NCBI RefSeq assembly: GCF_932274485.2
Contig: NC_065882.2
Location: 63,897,431 to 63,961,430, forward strand
Source of the DNA: Patella vulgata
Lineage: Eukaryota > Mollusca > Gastropoda > Patellidae
DNA length: 64,000 bases
Direction of reading: 5' to 3'
Positions 1-10,110 of the stretch are shown here, piece after piece (the stretch's first letter is position 1; each line of letters starts with the position of its first letter). Made by a program: the position numbers and the translations under genes. The notes under the pieces were generated by a model. It made no database searches, was not told the origin of the DNA, and saw only the letters and a program-made list of their open reading frames with translations.

Positions 1-215
1 TTACAAATGGCACTGAAATGCATTATGTTACACGATTCGTGTACCAATGGTAAAATGTTTATTTTGTCTTAAATATTAGAAATCAGAAGCCCATCTTTTC
101 CTAGTAAGATCACAACATCAATGTTGATTTAAATTGACAAATAATTCGTGCTTTCAATGACGGAGACTTAGGATGATATTGAGTTAGAGACTTAGCTACT
201 TTAACATTCAATATT
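1..215. repeat. Dispersed repeat, inverted copy at 35580-35830
   Basis: The first ~215 bases match the reverse complement of about 35580-35830. The shared blocks include AAAATGTTTATTTTGTCTTA, an ACACGATTCGTGTA-like stretch and GTGATCTTA followed by AAGATGGGCTTCTGAT. Identity looks roughly 75-85% with small indels. The copy runs into the left edge of the window, so its full length is unknown. No coding potential or terminal structure is visible. The family is not recognised. Confidence 0.75.
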
Positions 216-717
216 ATTATGGACAGGTTGATTTAATTAAGTTATTTACATATGAAGGAGTACTATATCGAAAATGGTTAAAATATTAAAAAATAAAAGG
301 TTCTTGTATATCAAAACATCACTTTGAAACACAGTTTAAAATCGCTTTCATGAGGAGGGCGGGTCATCTTCTCACTTTGTCGTAATGAAAACAAGTTAAA
401 ACAGAAGGTCCAGCTGTTTGATGCCATCGCTGCGGATTGAAATAAAAACAACCTGTGGGAAAAAGATTCCGCTGTTTAATGTGGAAAAGCGAAGTTCTCG
501 CAGTAAAAACCATATAGCTGGACCTGTGGAGTATTTACATATAAAAATATTCCATAAAGTTAGTTAAAAGTCATTTGACACAAATCACAAATTCGTTGTC
601 GTTGTGTTTGAGTTTGTTTTCTTTTACAAATTTAACGCCCAATACGTAATATATGACATTATGGGCAGGTTGATTTACATATAAAGGAGTAATATATAGA
701 AAATGCGTAAAATATAA
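216..717. repeat. Two diverged direct copies of a ~65-bp motif
   Basis: A motif beginning ATTATGGACAGGTTGATTTA and ending near AAAATATTAAA (216-286) recurs at about 658-717 as ATTATGGGCAGGTTGATTTA followed by TACATATAAAGGAGTAATAT. The sequence between the two copies is AT-rich and shows nothing recognisable. They may be internal repeats of one older element. Confidence 0.5.
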
Positions 718-889
718 ACACATGTATTGTCTGCAGTCCATTAAAAAATTTCTTTTTGTGACTCTTCCCAGATAAAAGTTACCTGAGAGGGAACGAAGAG
801 CCAGCTGCAACACAGAACACTTTAAACATTTGTAAGAATAATACATTTCACTAGATCTGTAAATGCAAATTATATAGATTTATATGCAC

Positions 890-965
890 TGACATTGTTA
901 ATAAAGGATTTTGTAGGTCCCTATTCCTGACATTGTTAATAAAGGATTTTGTAGGTCCCTATTCC
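890..965. repeat. Perfect 38-bp tandem duplication
   Basis: The unit starting TGACATTGTTAATAAAGG and ending GGTCCCTATTCC occurs twice with no spacer (890-927 and 928-965). The copies are identical, so the duplication is young. No function is evident. Confidence 0.9.
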
Positions 966-1279
966 TTTTGTCATTATTACTCGTTGATATACTATCATAT
1001 TAAATCATACAGTCGACTGAGCCGTCATACAACAAAGGTTCCTTTCTTTGTAACAATATATAGTTCCCTAACTTGACGTTCATTTATTCTGAAATTATTA
1101 AAGCACCCAGGTCCCTAGCTGTCAATCCTAGCCTACACAACCAGTTATTCTTGCATGACTAGTCATAGAGTGCTCTATTTTGCGTAACTAACTTAACAGT
1201 TTATTCCCGATTCAACTATGAATTTTGATATTGTTTCATAAATCTTATATGACGTATTCCGAGGGGGGTGGGGAGTACA

Positions 1280-2055
1280 TTTGGGAAAGTATATTGAAGT
1301 TTGACATCTTCCATTAAAAGTTCTTACGGGGAGTAGTTTTTCACCCAATTATTGCACGCAGTAATGACATGTTTACGGTTAACATTTAGCCGCATTCGCG
1401 CTTAACCGGTTTATATTTATGGCCGCTTATTAAATCGTTAGTTCTCAGTCTTGTGATCAACCAACAAATCTTGCGCGACGGGTGACTGACCTCCGTCTTT
1501 ACAGCCAAATCTTTTTTTTTAATTTGAATCTATAAGTATTTGCTCTGGTTGACTCGACTTCGATTTCAATTTATTTCTTGTTTTGCAGAGGTTGAGTTCA
1601 CCGCGCAAACTTTGTGGGTTAATCGGTGGGTTGGATGGCCGAATGGTTAGCACGTGCGAGCTGTATCATAAGGCCTGTCATTGAGTCAACTGGCGTGGTT
1701 TCGAATCCCCGGTTGTACGTGACAAGGAGTAGGGTCGCCTGTCCAACCTCGTGGGTTTTCTCCGGGTCCTCCGGTTTCCTCCCACTGCTAAAGACCCCTA
1801 CGCACAAGCGAATTATTGAAATAAAATGACCTAGTTTGTGTCCAGTGCACGTTAATCCCCATTTTTCTCTCTTGTGGGTTAATCACAGGACTAAATTAAA
1901 AATTGAATTACCAACCATAAATATAAACCGAAGTGCGAATGCGGCCACATTTTGACCGTTAATCGTGTCGTCATTGCACGTAATAAAGTGGAAGAGAAAA
2001 GACTCCCTGTTAGAAGTTTAATGGAAGATGCCAAACTTCAGTATTACCTCCAGAA
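1280..2055. mobile_element. Foldback element with ~180-bp inverted arms
   Basis: Bases ~1280-1468 match the reverse complement of ~1880-2053. Shared landmarks are GACATCTTCCATTAAA, TTAACGGT/TTACGGTTAAC, GCCGCATTCGC and CGGTTTATATTTATGG. Arm identity is about 75-80%. Removing the SINE inserted in the middle (1625-1871) leaves a spacer of only ~150 bp and an element of ~530 bp, as expected of a foldback or non-autonomous DNA transposon. No transposase is present. I did not find a convincing target duplication at its outer ends. Confidence 0.75.
1625..1871 (+). mobile_element. SINE-A, full-length tRNA-derived SINE
   Basis: This retroposon needs a LINE partner for movement and is expected to be transcribed by RNA polymerase III. 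The head carries an A-box-like TGGCCGAATGGTTAGC and a B-box-like GGTTTCGAATCCCC. The body contains the conserved CTCCGGTTTCCTCCCACTGC and TAAAGACCCCTACGC. The 3' end is GTGTCCAGTGCACGTTAATC followed by a CCATTTTTCTCTC tail. A perfect 13-bp target duplication, TTGTGGGTTAATC, flanks it at 1612-1624 and 1872-1884. It sits inside the foldback element, so it is younger than that element. Short frames crossing it on both strands are incidental. Confidence 0.9.
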
Positions 2056-2611
2056 TACCCAAAAGCTAAGCTAGATCAGCGCATTCACCAACTGCACAAA
2101 ATGTTTTTGTTGCATAATGTTCAGCTTCGTCACGTGCATCGAAAGTGTTATTTTTAGTAATGGAATAAACTCTTAGGCGTCTCTATATTGTCCACACACA
2201 CACTAATTCATTTACTAACTACACAAAACATGCTGTAAAATGTTCACCAAATTCACATGTATTAAAAAGGTCACTTTCAGACATTTCCATTGGTGGGGTA
2301 TCCTCGCCGGGCTGGGCGATTTACATACTACTACCCAATACTAACCCATTATTGTGGGAAACTAACATAATACTTCAGTCATGTTGGGTAGTACTGGATA
2401 AACTTCCAGACGTTCCTATTTCCCCGCACCACAGGCTAAGCCAAATGCACCAATTGGCTTATCGCTCGAAACTTGTTGCAAAATAGTGGGGTATCCCAGC
2501 CAGAAATCCAATCGCTTTACCCGAAAAGTTAATGTACACTACCACATGATTAACGTATAGAATGTACCTAAAAACCATCAACATATTCCAATGAATATTC
2601 AGTGATGAAGT

Positions 2612-3398
2612 AGTTACTTTAGTAACGAAAGCCCTACCTGCTCTCTTCCGTTACTGGGGAGCTCTAATGACAACTAGTATGAAAATAAGACTTTTCCCCA
2701 TCTCGGTTCTAAGGCTAGAATCCTTACCGTGTTTTTTGCAGCGTGGTTCTTCCTTGATCACCAAAAGGAATCATTTCCTGCCACAACTGACACAAATTTA
2801 TAATAATCCAACACTATTTTAATGTAGAATTGTGCGCTAGAAAAACATAAACAAAATTCATTTAAATACGGCGGCCATAGTAAACTGACGCCCTACCTGC
2901 TCTCTTCCGTTACTGGGGAGCTCTAATGACAACTAGTATGAAAATAAGGCTTTTCCCCATCTCGGTTCTAAGGTTAGAATCCTTACCGTGTTTTTTGCAC
3001 CGTGGTTCTTTCTTGATCACCAAAAGGAATCATTTCCTGCCACAACTGACACAAATTTATAATAATCCAACACTATTTTCATGTAGAATTGTGCGCTAGA
3101 AAAACATAAACAAAATTCATTTAAATACGGCGACCATAGTAAACTGACGCCTGCGCAGACCGGTTCATATCTGCGCTCAGCCAATATTCCAAATTTAGGA
3201 ATGGAATTTTTTACCGTAAACGAAAATTCGTGATGTACATGCACATCAATTAGCGGTGCAAAATACACGGTAAGGATTCTTAAATAGCCTTAGAACCGAG
3301 ATGGGGAAAAGCCTTATTTTCATACTAGTTGTCATTAGAACTCCCCAGTAACGGAAGAGAGCAGGTAGGGCTCTCATATTTTCGTTACTAAAGTAACT
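2612..3398. mobile_element. MULE-like MITE, long TIRs and 11-bp TSD
   Basis: Both ends begin AGTTACTTTAGTAACGAAA and continue as inverted repeats for ~130 bp through CCTACCTGCTCTCTTCCGTT, ACTGGGGAG and ACAACTAGTATGAAAATAA. The ends are flanked by the perfect direct repeat AGTGATGAAGT (2601-2611 and 3399-3409). An 11-bp target duplication with long TIRs fits Mutator-like elements, and no other common superfamily matches as well. There is no transposase ORF, so this is a non-autonomous copy. The first 15 bp of each TIR are themselves palindromic. Confidence 0.85.
2631..3148. repeat. 259-bp tandem duplication inside the MULE-like element
   Basis: The segment starting GCCCTACCTGCTCTCTTCCG occurs at 2631-2889 and again at 2890-3148. 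The copies differ at only a few bases, for example GACTTTTCC/GGCTTTTCC and TTTTTTGCAG/TTTTTTGCAC. The duplication includes much of the left TIR, so the left end of the element exists twice and the right end once. Confidence 0.9.
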
Positions 3399-3409
3399 AG
3401 TGATGAAGT

Positions 3410-3970
3410 ATCCCTGCCACGCGGATCGTTCTTCTCATCGCGCTCACTGTACACCTTTTATCGCGAGAACGAACGCATCTCTTGATGGCCTTAATTATTC
3501 TGATCATGAACCCTTGACAGACGAATCCAATTCTGATCTAGACGAGGACGTATACTGGTCATTGTATCTTCTCACTGACCATTAAATTACCTTATACAGA
3601 ACATTTCATGCATGTCACATGACACAATTCTATAAATCACAGGTTACTAAGATGTTTATTGATGGGGAAGTATCGATGCAGATTCTCCTATCGCTATTTC
3701 GGTATGAAGGACAGCTCAAATTATCTGAAGCTCAGCGTCACCAGCTAACTTCCACATTACTCCTGATACATATAACATTATTCGCAACAGATTGAAGCCA
3801 GTGCCAAACTATACATTCTTGTGAAATGCAACTATACCAAAAATATCAACCAACTAAAACCCAACCCACGCACCCGCTAAAGCATCTCAGAATGAATATA
3901 TTACCAAAACTGTTACCAATGTTAGTCTCCTCACAAATGACATCGCAACAACAGCACCTAAAGAGAACAC
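3410..3970. other. Unassigned sequence between MITE and Penelope relic
   Basis: No recognised repeat or conserved domain. A 61-codon plus-strand frame (3400-3585) encodes an acidic peptide ending near DESNSDLDEDVYWSLYLLTD, which could be a fragment of a transposon ORF, but nothing supports expression. The last ~150 bp are C/A-rich and lead directly into the Penelope-like relic, so they may be its upstream coding region. Confidence 0.3.
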
Positions 3971-4550
3971 AAAGCCCTCAAAGAACTTCAGAAAGACATG
4001 GCCATCGCCACAGTACCTGCGGACAAAGAGATGATAACTGTAATGGATACACCTGACTACGTCAGCATTGTTAACACTCTTCAAGACCAATCAAACTACA
4101 CACGGGCAACGAAACACCCCATTTTTGCTCATTAAATCAAAGAACCGAAAGACGTCTTTAACATTAAGATCCACCCAAAGTCAGGTTACATGTGTGCTCA
4201 CGAGACTATGTCCACTACAAAACAGCCGAATACCTTTCGAATTTTTATTTTCACTTGACCGAATAACAACAACGTAAGTTCTTCTCCGATATTGTCGACT
4301 TGGTCATGACCCCCTCCACTCCTTACTATACCACCCCAAGACACGCGTAATGACATGAAGGCACATATCGAGGTAGTTTTCTGTTTCTAGATGGCATTAT
4401 CAGAAGAAACAACAAATCGCACCAAACTTCAGTTTATTAGAAACCAGCCAACAATAATCAGTATCTCCATTACGAACCCAACGACCCGCATCATAACTAG
4501 AAAGCCACCACCACGACACTCGCTAACCGACCCTCAATATTTGTGACCGT
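3971..4550 (+). pseudogene. Penelope-like reverse transcriptase relic
   Basis: The plus-strand translation near 3971-4105 reads KALKELQKD, then VPADKEMITVMD, PDYVSIVNTL and SNYTR. This matches the Penelope-family RT pattern PADKG-x-TVVMD-x-DY. A later block near 4384-4548 reads FLDGIIRRNN, SVY, KPANNNQYLHYEPNDPHH and ATTTTLANR. This corresponds to the FLD-x-R, SVYRKPTHTD-x-YLH and HP-x-H-x-K blocks of the RT C-terminal part. The frame is broken several times, so no protein is made. The GIY-YIG endonuclease that should follow is not seen. A CR1-type LINE was considered, but the two blocks together favour Penelope. Confidence 0.75.
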
Positions 4551-4691
4551 GATCTCCATAATACAATCTCAAACAAGTCAAGAAAAAACGAGCCATCGCC
4601 ATACAATTCCATGGCAATTCATCCTACCAAATCAGACGAGTATGGTGGATATTAATAGTTGCGCTAATATTATTATTTTTAAAAAATCGTA

Positions 4692-5078
4692 GTGTTGGGT
4701 GTTTATGTTTACTTACAATTTTATAATACATTTAGAGGGCATAAAGTTGAAGATAACATAAATAAGGCATTTTTACAGGGATCATTCATTTTGAGGTCGG
4801 ATGCGAAAACTAAATCGTCCATAGATTACGATGGATTTTTTTCTTGGGGTACTATGTATATACCTCCTCATAAAAAAAGTCTAAAATGGCTCCTTGACAT
4901 TGGTCTGAATCTAAGGAGGATTCTAACATTTGATCGACAGCCTAATCAATGTTACAGGTACGATTATGCTGAGATCAAAGGCCTAGAACATGATTTTCAT
5001 CATAAAAAAATACCCCTGATGTTAAAAGATGGACCACTAAATGGAGTTTTAATTACCTTGTTAGACGTCGACATTTAA
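4692..5078 (+). CDS. Unrecognised 128-codon open frame
   Basis: An open frame with plausible amino-acid composition and blocks such as AFLQGSFILRSDAKTKSSID and YDGFFSWGTMYIPPHKKSLK. It opens on GTG rather than ATG, and the first ATG lies mid-frame at TMYIPP, so as drawn it is not a complete gene. No signal peptide, membrane helix or known motif is visible. It starts ~140 bp after the Penelope relic and could be an exon remnant or part of another mobile element. I do not recognise a family. Confidence 0.25.
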   Translation: MLGVYVYLQFYNTFRGHKVEDNINKAFLQGSFILRSDAKTKSSIDYDGFFSWGTMYIPPHKKSLKWLLDIGLNLRRILTFDRQPNQCYRYDYAEIKGLEHDFHHKKIPLMLKDGPLNGVLITLLDVDI

Positions 5079-5978
5079 CTACACGGCACGCTCACCAGCG
5101 ATAATATTACCGAGGATATAAAATATAATCTTCCACAACTACCTCAGTATCCATCGCGCATTTTTCATTCGTTTTAATAAATGACGTATAAATACAATAC
5201 GCTAAAGTTGGGATCTACAACCAATTTTAGGGTCGTAAATTCACACGTTTTACGTGTGTATTATAAGGATTGCTCCAGACTGCAAATTGCAGCAATGTTT
5301 GTTTTCTAAGGATTATCAAGGTGAATTTATCTGTTTATCTTTCAAAGTAAACACCATTAATTTAAACTGACATTCAGTCGTTCCTTGTCACAATAGTGAT
5401 ACATTTTCTGTCGGTTTCCTGATTCTACTTTTTATTAAGGGGTATCCAAATAGGCATTTTAACGTTTATCAATATAATCAAAGCCATCCTTTATATAATT
5501 GATGAAACCTGTCAATTATTTTGCATGATCAAATTAATTTTTATGTTGGAGTAACTTAATTGCATTTCTTCTGGGTGCATTCTAACACATTTGATGTAAT
5601 ATTGCGTAAATCCAAGCATTATACCATTATATAATAACCCACAAAAAGCGTGTGTCTCCTGATGACTGGCCATGCAATTAAAAATCATCACGCGGAGTCA
5701 CGCTCATAGTATGGGGTCAATTATCTGGTTACAATATGTTGCCTATTTGTCGTGATATGGTCACATGACAATTATCCCCCACCTCACCAAAATAAGCACT
5801 CAAGAATAACTGAGCTAAGAGCTCGTAATGCAAATATCTTTATCAATCCCACATTGGTTACAAAATGAAACGTTGAAAATGTCCAAAGCGAAGAAATTCT
5901 ATTCTTTAGATAATCTTTAAAGGTACTACCGTAGCAGACATGCGATCTTGTAATGTATGTTTTCCCATCATGCAAATG
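5079..5978. other. AT-rich sequence with no recognised feature
   Basis: Only a short dyad, CACACGTTTTACGTGTG near 5242, stands out. The 63-codon minus-strand frame at 5784-5975 has no recognisable motif and is treated as chance. Confidence 0.4.
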
Positions 5979-6356
5979 AAATGAAATGAAATGGGGTTTA
6001 ACGTCCTACTGTTCTGCTCCTAACCTGGGCTAATGAAGACGGGCATACGCCATACACTGTGCAATGAGGGAAATTTTGCCCGGGCAGCGGCACTATCGCC
6101 TCCTCTTATATCGAATTCCAACTGCCAAGGGATCTTTTACGTGCATTCCAATGTATACACGGGACCTCGGTTTTTCGTCTCATCCGAAGAACTAGACAGC
6201 TGTCCTTGTCAGGCCCTCCGTCCTGTATCACTGACAAGGGGGAACCACGCCGGAAAATCCCGATGAACTTTCTCGGCCAATGCAGAGATCGAACACCCGA
6301 CCTCCAGGCTAGCGAGCTAGCGAGCCAGCGCCTTACCCACTTAGCCACGTGATCTC
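5979..6356 (-). mobile_element. SINE-B, near full length
   Basis: Read on the minus strand, the head has an A-box-like GTGGCTAAGTGGGTAAGGCG and a B-box-like GGTGTTCGATCTC. The conserved body carries GAAAGTTCATCGGGATTTTC, TGTCTAGTTCTTCGGATGAG, ACGTAAAAGATCCCTTGGCA and GCCCGTCTTCATTAGCCCAG. The tail is GACGTTAAACCCCATTTC followed by (ATTTC) repeats. There is a short local duplication of GCGAGCTA near the head. No clear target duplication was found. The two overlapping 77-80-codon frames here are products of the SINE. Confidence 0.85.
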
Positions 6357-6779
6357 CCTTTTTAATAGCAAACAGTGTCAGTCAGATTTAAACTTGACCA
6401 TCGAAAGAGATCTTGAACTGGTTGGTAGGATGAGATTGAAATAATTAGCAAATTTGTCTAAAATGCAAAAAATAGATTAGGCCGTCAAGAGAACGAGTAC
6501 ATCCATTTATTGGGATTAAAATTGACAATAAATGAATCTGTCTGGTTATTTTGTTGATTGCTCAAACCCAGAAAAAAAGCCAAATGTGGAAAGATAATAC
6601 GGTGTAATGACGCCTTTTCCGGTAGCAAAACACCGGAAATCATAGTTGTCTTACTCACACCAGTATCTCGCGAAATCGATCTCAAGATTATTAAAATACA
6701 CAAAAGGGAGGTTTGGTGTATTTAAAGCCGCATTATCGTTGAAGAAGCATTGTAACTCTCACTTAAACTATCATATTAA
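6357..6779. other. No recognised feature
   Basis: Plain AT-rich sequence between SINE-B and a TTAA-flanked MITE. The 72-codon minus frame at 6485-6703 shows no motif. Confidence 0.4.
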
Positions 6780-7126
6780 AGGGACAATAACACTCTTGCT
6801 GGCTTGACAGCTCCAGAAAATAAAACAATAGCCTTATTCTAAAAGTAGACGTGTTAGTGTCTTACCTGTTGTGTAAATTATCCATTAAATCCTATTTTAC
6901 TTGTCCAGAGGGTTCAAAAATATTTTTAAATCCAAGTCACATTTGAAAAGCTTTACGTCAGGCTTTTCAAATCATCTAGTGGAATTTTCCCAACTTTTTA
7001 AATTAGGTGTGTTAAGATGAAATTTATATCATCAATTAATTGGAATATTGTAAAATAGTACAATTTGTTGACCAGAATAAAGATTGGGACATATTATTCA
7101 GTTACAACAAGAGTGGTATTGAGCCT
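6780..7126. mobile_element. 347-bp MITE with TTAA target duplication
   Basis: The left end reads AGGGACAATAACACTCTTGC and the reverse complement of the right end reads AGGCTCAATACCACTCTTGT, giving TIRs of ~22 bp with 4 mismatches. TTAA flanks both sides (6776-6779 and 7127-7130). TTAA duplications are typical of piggyBac-group elements. No coding sequence is present. The superfamily call is an inference from TTAA alone. Confidence 0.75.
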
Positions 7127-7130
7127 TTAA

Positions 7131-8231
7131 GACTATAATTATCGCACACCCACGAACTGTTATAATTTACGCAGATCCTTTTAAATGTTATAAATTTGCG
7201 TATGGTAAAATCTGTAATCTTTAGTAATGGGCAGACGATTGTGTCACATTTTATAATCTTAACTTCAACATGTCCTACTTTACTGACGAGTAGTCAGTGT
7301 GCATGTAGCACCTGCACTTGGAAAACGCATATCGGTGGGCCATTTTCAAAATAGCGAAATTTGATAAAGACTCTTCATTCTTTCAAGCAATTTGATCGCT
7401 ATCGTCTTCACGGGCTCTTCCGCTCTTCCGGAGCATAACATATCTATCGGCTACACAGTCCAAGGGTGACTGTTGGGCGTATAAAAATCCATTCAAAACT
7501 GTAGCCTCTTTCACGTCCAAACGCGGGTGTTACTCTGGAAAGGAAGGATTCGTGCTTTCAAATCTTATATGCTTCACACCAAATTTGATAAAAAAAAAAA
7601 ATCGTTGAAATACGTAGCCTCTATCGCGTTCACGTGGTTTTCGTAAGCTGCATGATTGCAACGCTGCAAATGGGTCGAGAACCTCCTCTAGAGCCATACC
7701 CAAATGATTCACATTAAATTTGAAGACTGTAGCCAATTGTTGACGCATACAAATGAAATTTCCGTTCTTTACTAAGATTACCAGTAGGAAGCCAAAACCT
7801 TAAACATTGTTTTTACAAAATCTTTGCCTCACTCGACACCCTTTCAACTCTCTATTAAATTATTTTACGAAAACTGAAACTACATTACAACTTTCCTTTT
7901 GCTGTAATCTAATTGCTGACTGTCTTGTAAACGTCACGCTAAATATTAATGCTTGCAGAATTATAAAAACTATCCGGACGTCCAGATCAATGTGTAGGCG
8001 GCAGCAAAATAAAATTATTTAAAACGCGACATGGTGGTCTAACGTGTGGCATGTCTGTTGGGTTCTTATTTTGAGCCCATTAATACAAACCACCGCAAGC
8101 CAGCAATATATTGAAATACAATATGCCATATGTTAGTCAATACATTGCCTTTGTAATGAGTGGACGTAAAGCCTATAAGACTTAATTTTTAATAAAGATA
8201 GCCACGGTGAGCGTGGAAATACGCCGACACA
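7131..8231. other. Unassigned; diverged repeat at 7430-7750
   Basis: Mostly AT-rich with no gene. Around 7480-7750 phrases such as AAAACTGTAGCCTCTTTCAC and CACACCAAATTTGATAAAA recur in altered form inside the same stretch and again near 47460 (CTCACCAAATTTGA), suggesting an old dispersed repeat. The small frames at 7530-7748 (minus) and 7807-8022 (plus) lack motifs. Confidence 0.35.
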
Positions 8232-8388
8232 GCGGTCTTAAAGGACAATATTGGTGTCAGTCATAATTACATATGTGATAGAACTGGCTAAATACATTCC
8301 ACATATAATTTTAACACAGAGATCATTTCTACGGGAGATGTGTAACAAGCACGTGAAGAAACGGGAAGTGACGCCAAACATGACAAAC

Positions 8389-8762
8389 AAAAATGAAATG
8401 AAATGTGGTTTAACGTCCTACTGTTCTGCTCCTATACTGGGCTAATGAAGACGGGCATACGCCATACAGTGTGCTATGAGGGAAATTTTGCCCGGGCAGC
8501 GGCACTATCGCCTACTCTTATATCGAATTCCAACTGCCAAGGGATCTTTTACGTGCATTCTAATGTATACACGGGACCTCGGTTTTTCGTCTCATCCGAG
8601 GAACTAGACAGCTGTCCTTGTCAGGCCCTCCGTCCTGCATCACTGACAAGGGGGAACCACGTCGGAAAATCAGGATGAACTTTCTCGGCCAATGCAGGGA
8701 TCGAACACCCGACCTCCAGACTAGCGAGCCAGCGTCTTAACCACCTAGCCACCGTGGCTCCT
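8389..8762 (-). mobile_element. SINE-B, full length with 12-bp TSD
   Basis: The best-preserved SINE-B copy here. On the minus strand it runs from a head with CCACGGTGGCTAGGTGGTTA and B-box GGTGTTCGATCCC to a GTTAAACCACATTTC tail. It is flanked by the perfect repeat AACATGACAAAC (8377-8388 and 8763-8774), the mark of target-primed insertion. It interrupts the left arm of the surrounding foldback, whose right arm lacks it, so it came later. The 91-codon plus-strand frame across it is the antisense of the SINE. Confidence 0.92.
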
Positions 8763-9030
8763 AACATGACAAACACGAGTTATTCTTCTATGTATCTGAC
8801 TGATGTAACGAGCGATAACAGACAAACGATCGAATTTCATTTCACTGATAATTCCGTTGAAGTTGAAAAGTTATTATATGGGACGGTGAGAGGGTATGAC
8901 ACAATTCAAAAATAGAATTGGCTGTCACTAGATATGGGAAAACGTGAAAACTAGAAAAATCCCGTGCATTCCCCCGTTTTTATTCATCCTGTTCTTAATA
9001 AAAACATGGTAATGCACGGACTTTTTATAA

Positions 9031-10110
9031 GCCCACATTTTCATGTGGACGTATTATGCCGTCGCCCCTGTCCGTCCGTCCGTCCACAATTTGTTTGTGG
9101 ACACTCTACAGGTCACAATTCTTATCCGATTTTGACGAAACTTGAAATATAGGTTTATCTCCAAAAAATCTCGGCTGCTTTCGATATTGGCATGTATAGG
9201 ATCGAAACTTTATGGATTATGGCCCCTGTTTGTACGAAAAATCACGTTTTTAGCTTGTGGACCCTATAGAGGTCACAATTTTTATCCGATATTGTTGAAA
9301 CTTGAAATGTAAGTTTACAACCTAAAGATCTCGGTTCCTATCGATATTCGCGCATATCGGACCGAAACTTCCTGAATTATGGCCCCTGATTGTACGAAAA
9401 ATCACGTTTTTAGCTTGTGGACCCTATATAGAGGTCATCATTTTTATCCGATTTAAAAAACCGTATTATTATATCACCGTTACACCCTAAGGACAGCTGT
9501 GTTCGAATTTCGTGAAAATCGGCCCAAAATTGACAGACAAAATGGCCGCCGTTCGTTCTCAAATAGCGTAAAAATATGGTATATCAAGGTTGTGGACCGT
9601 ATAGAGGTCACAATTTTAATCCGCTTTTGTTGAAACTTGAAATGTAAGTTTATAACCTAAAGATCTCGGTTCCTATCGATATTCGCGCATATCTGACCGT
9701 AACTTCCTGAATTATGGCCCCTGATTGTACGAGAAATCACGTTTTTAGCTTGTGGACCCTATAGAGGTCACAATTTTTATCCGATTTAAAAAAAAAACGT
9801 TTTAGTATATCACCGTTACACCCTAAGGACAGTTGTGTTCGAATTTCGTGAAAATCGGCCCAAAATTGACAGACAAAATGGCCGCCGTTCGTTTTCAAAT
9901 AGCAAAAAAATATGGTATATCAAGGTTGTGGACCCTATAGAGGTCACATTTTTTATCCAATTTTCTTGAAACTTGAAATGTAAGTTTATAACCCAAAGAT
10001 CTCGGTTCCTTTTGATATTTGCGCATATCGAATTGTAATTTCCTCAATTATTGTAGGAAAAATCACTTTCTTTTTAGCTTGTTCTCTATCCATCTCTCGA
10101 AAATGTGGGC
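9031..10110. mobile_element. Non-autonomous TIR element with 335-bp tandem repeats
   Basis: The ends carry the perfect 12-bp inverted repeat GCCCACATTTTC (9031-9042 and the reverse complement at 10099-10110). Next to the left end is a (GTCC)n run. Inside, the motif GAAACTTGAAATGTAAGTTT recurs at about 9137, 9297, 9632 and 9968. The last three are spaced ~335 bp and accompanied by AGATCTCGGTTCCT, TTGTACGAAAAATCACGTTT and GGACCCTATAGAGGTCACAA. Related copies lie at 16327-16560 (plus) and 39100-40090 (minus), so this is a dispersed family. No ORF or convincing target duplication was seen, and the superfamily is unknown. Confidence 0.75.

Noticed and set aside
1626-1829. Plus and minus 62-67-codon frames
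   Set aside because: They fall entirely within SINE-A, whose tRNA-derived structure and TSD explain the sequence.
6033-6348. Open frames of 77-80 codons on both strands, repeated at 8403-8678, 19790-19996 and 42393-42692
   Set aside because: All are translations of SINE-B copies. The recurring peptides reflect copy number, not a gene family.
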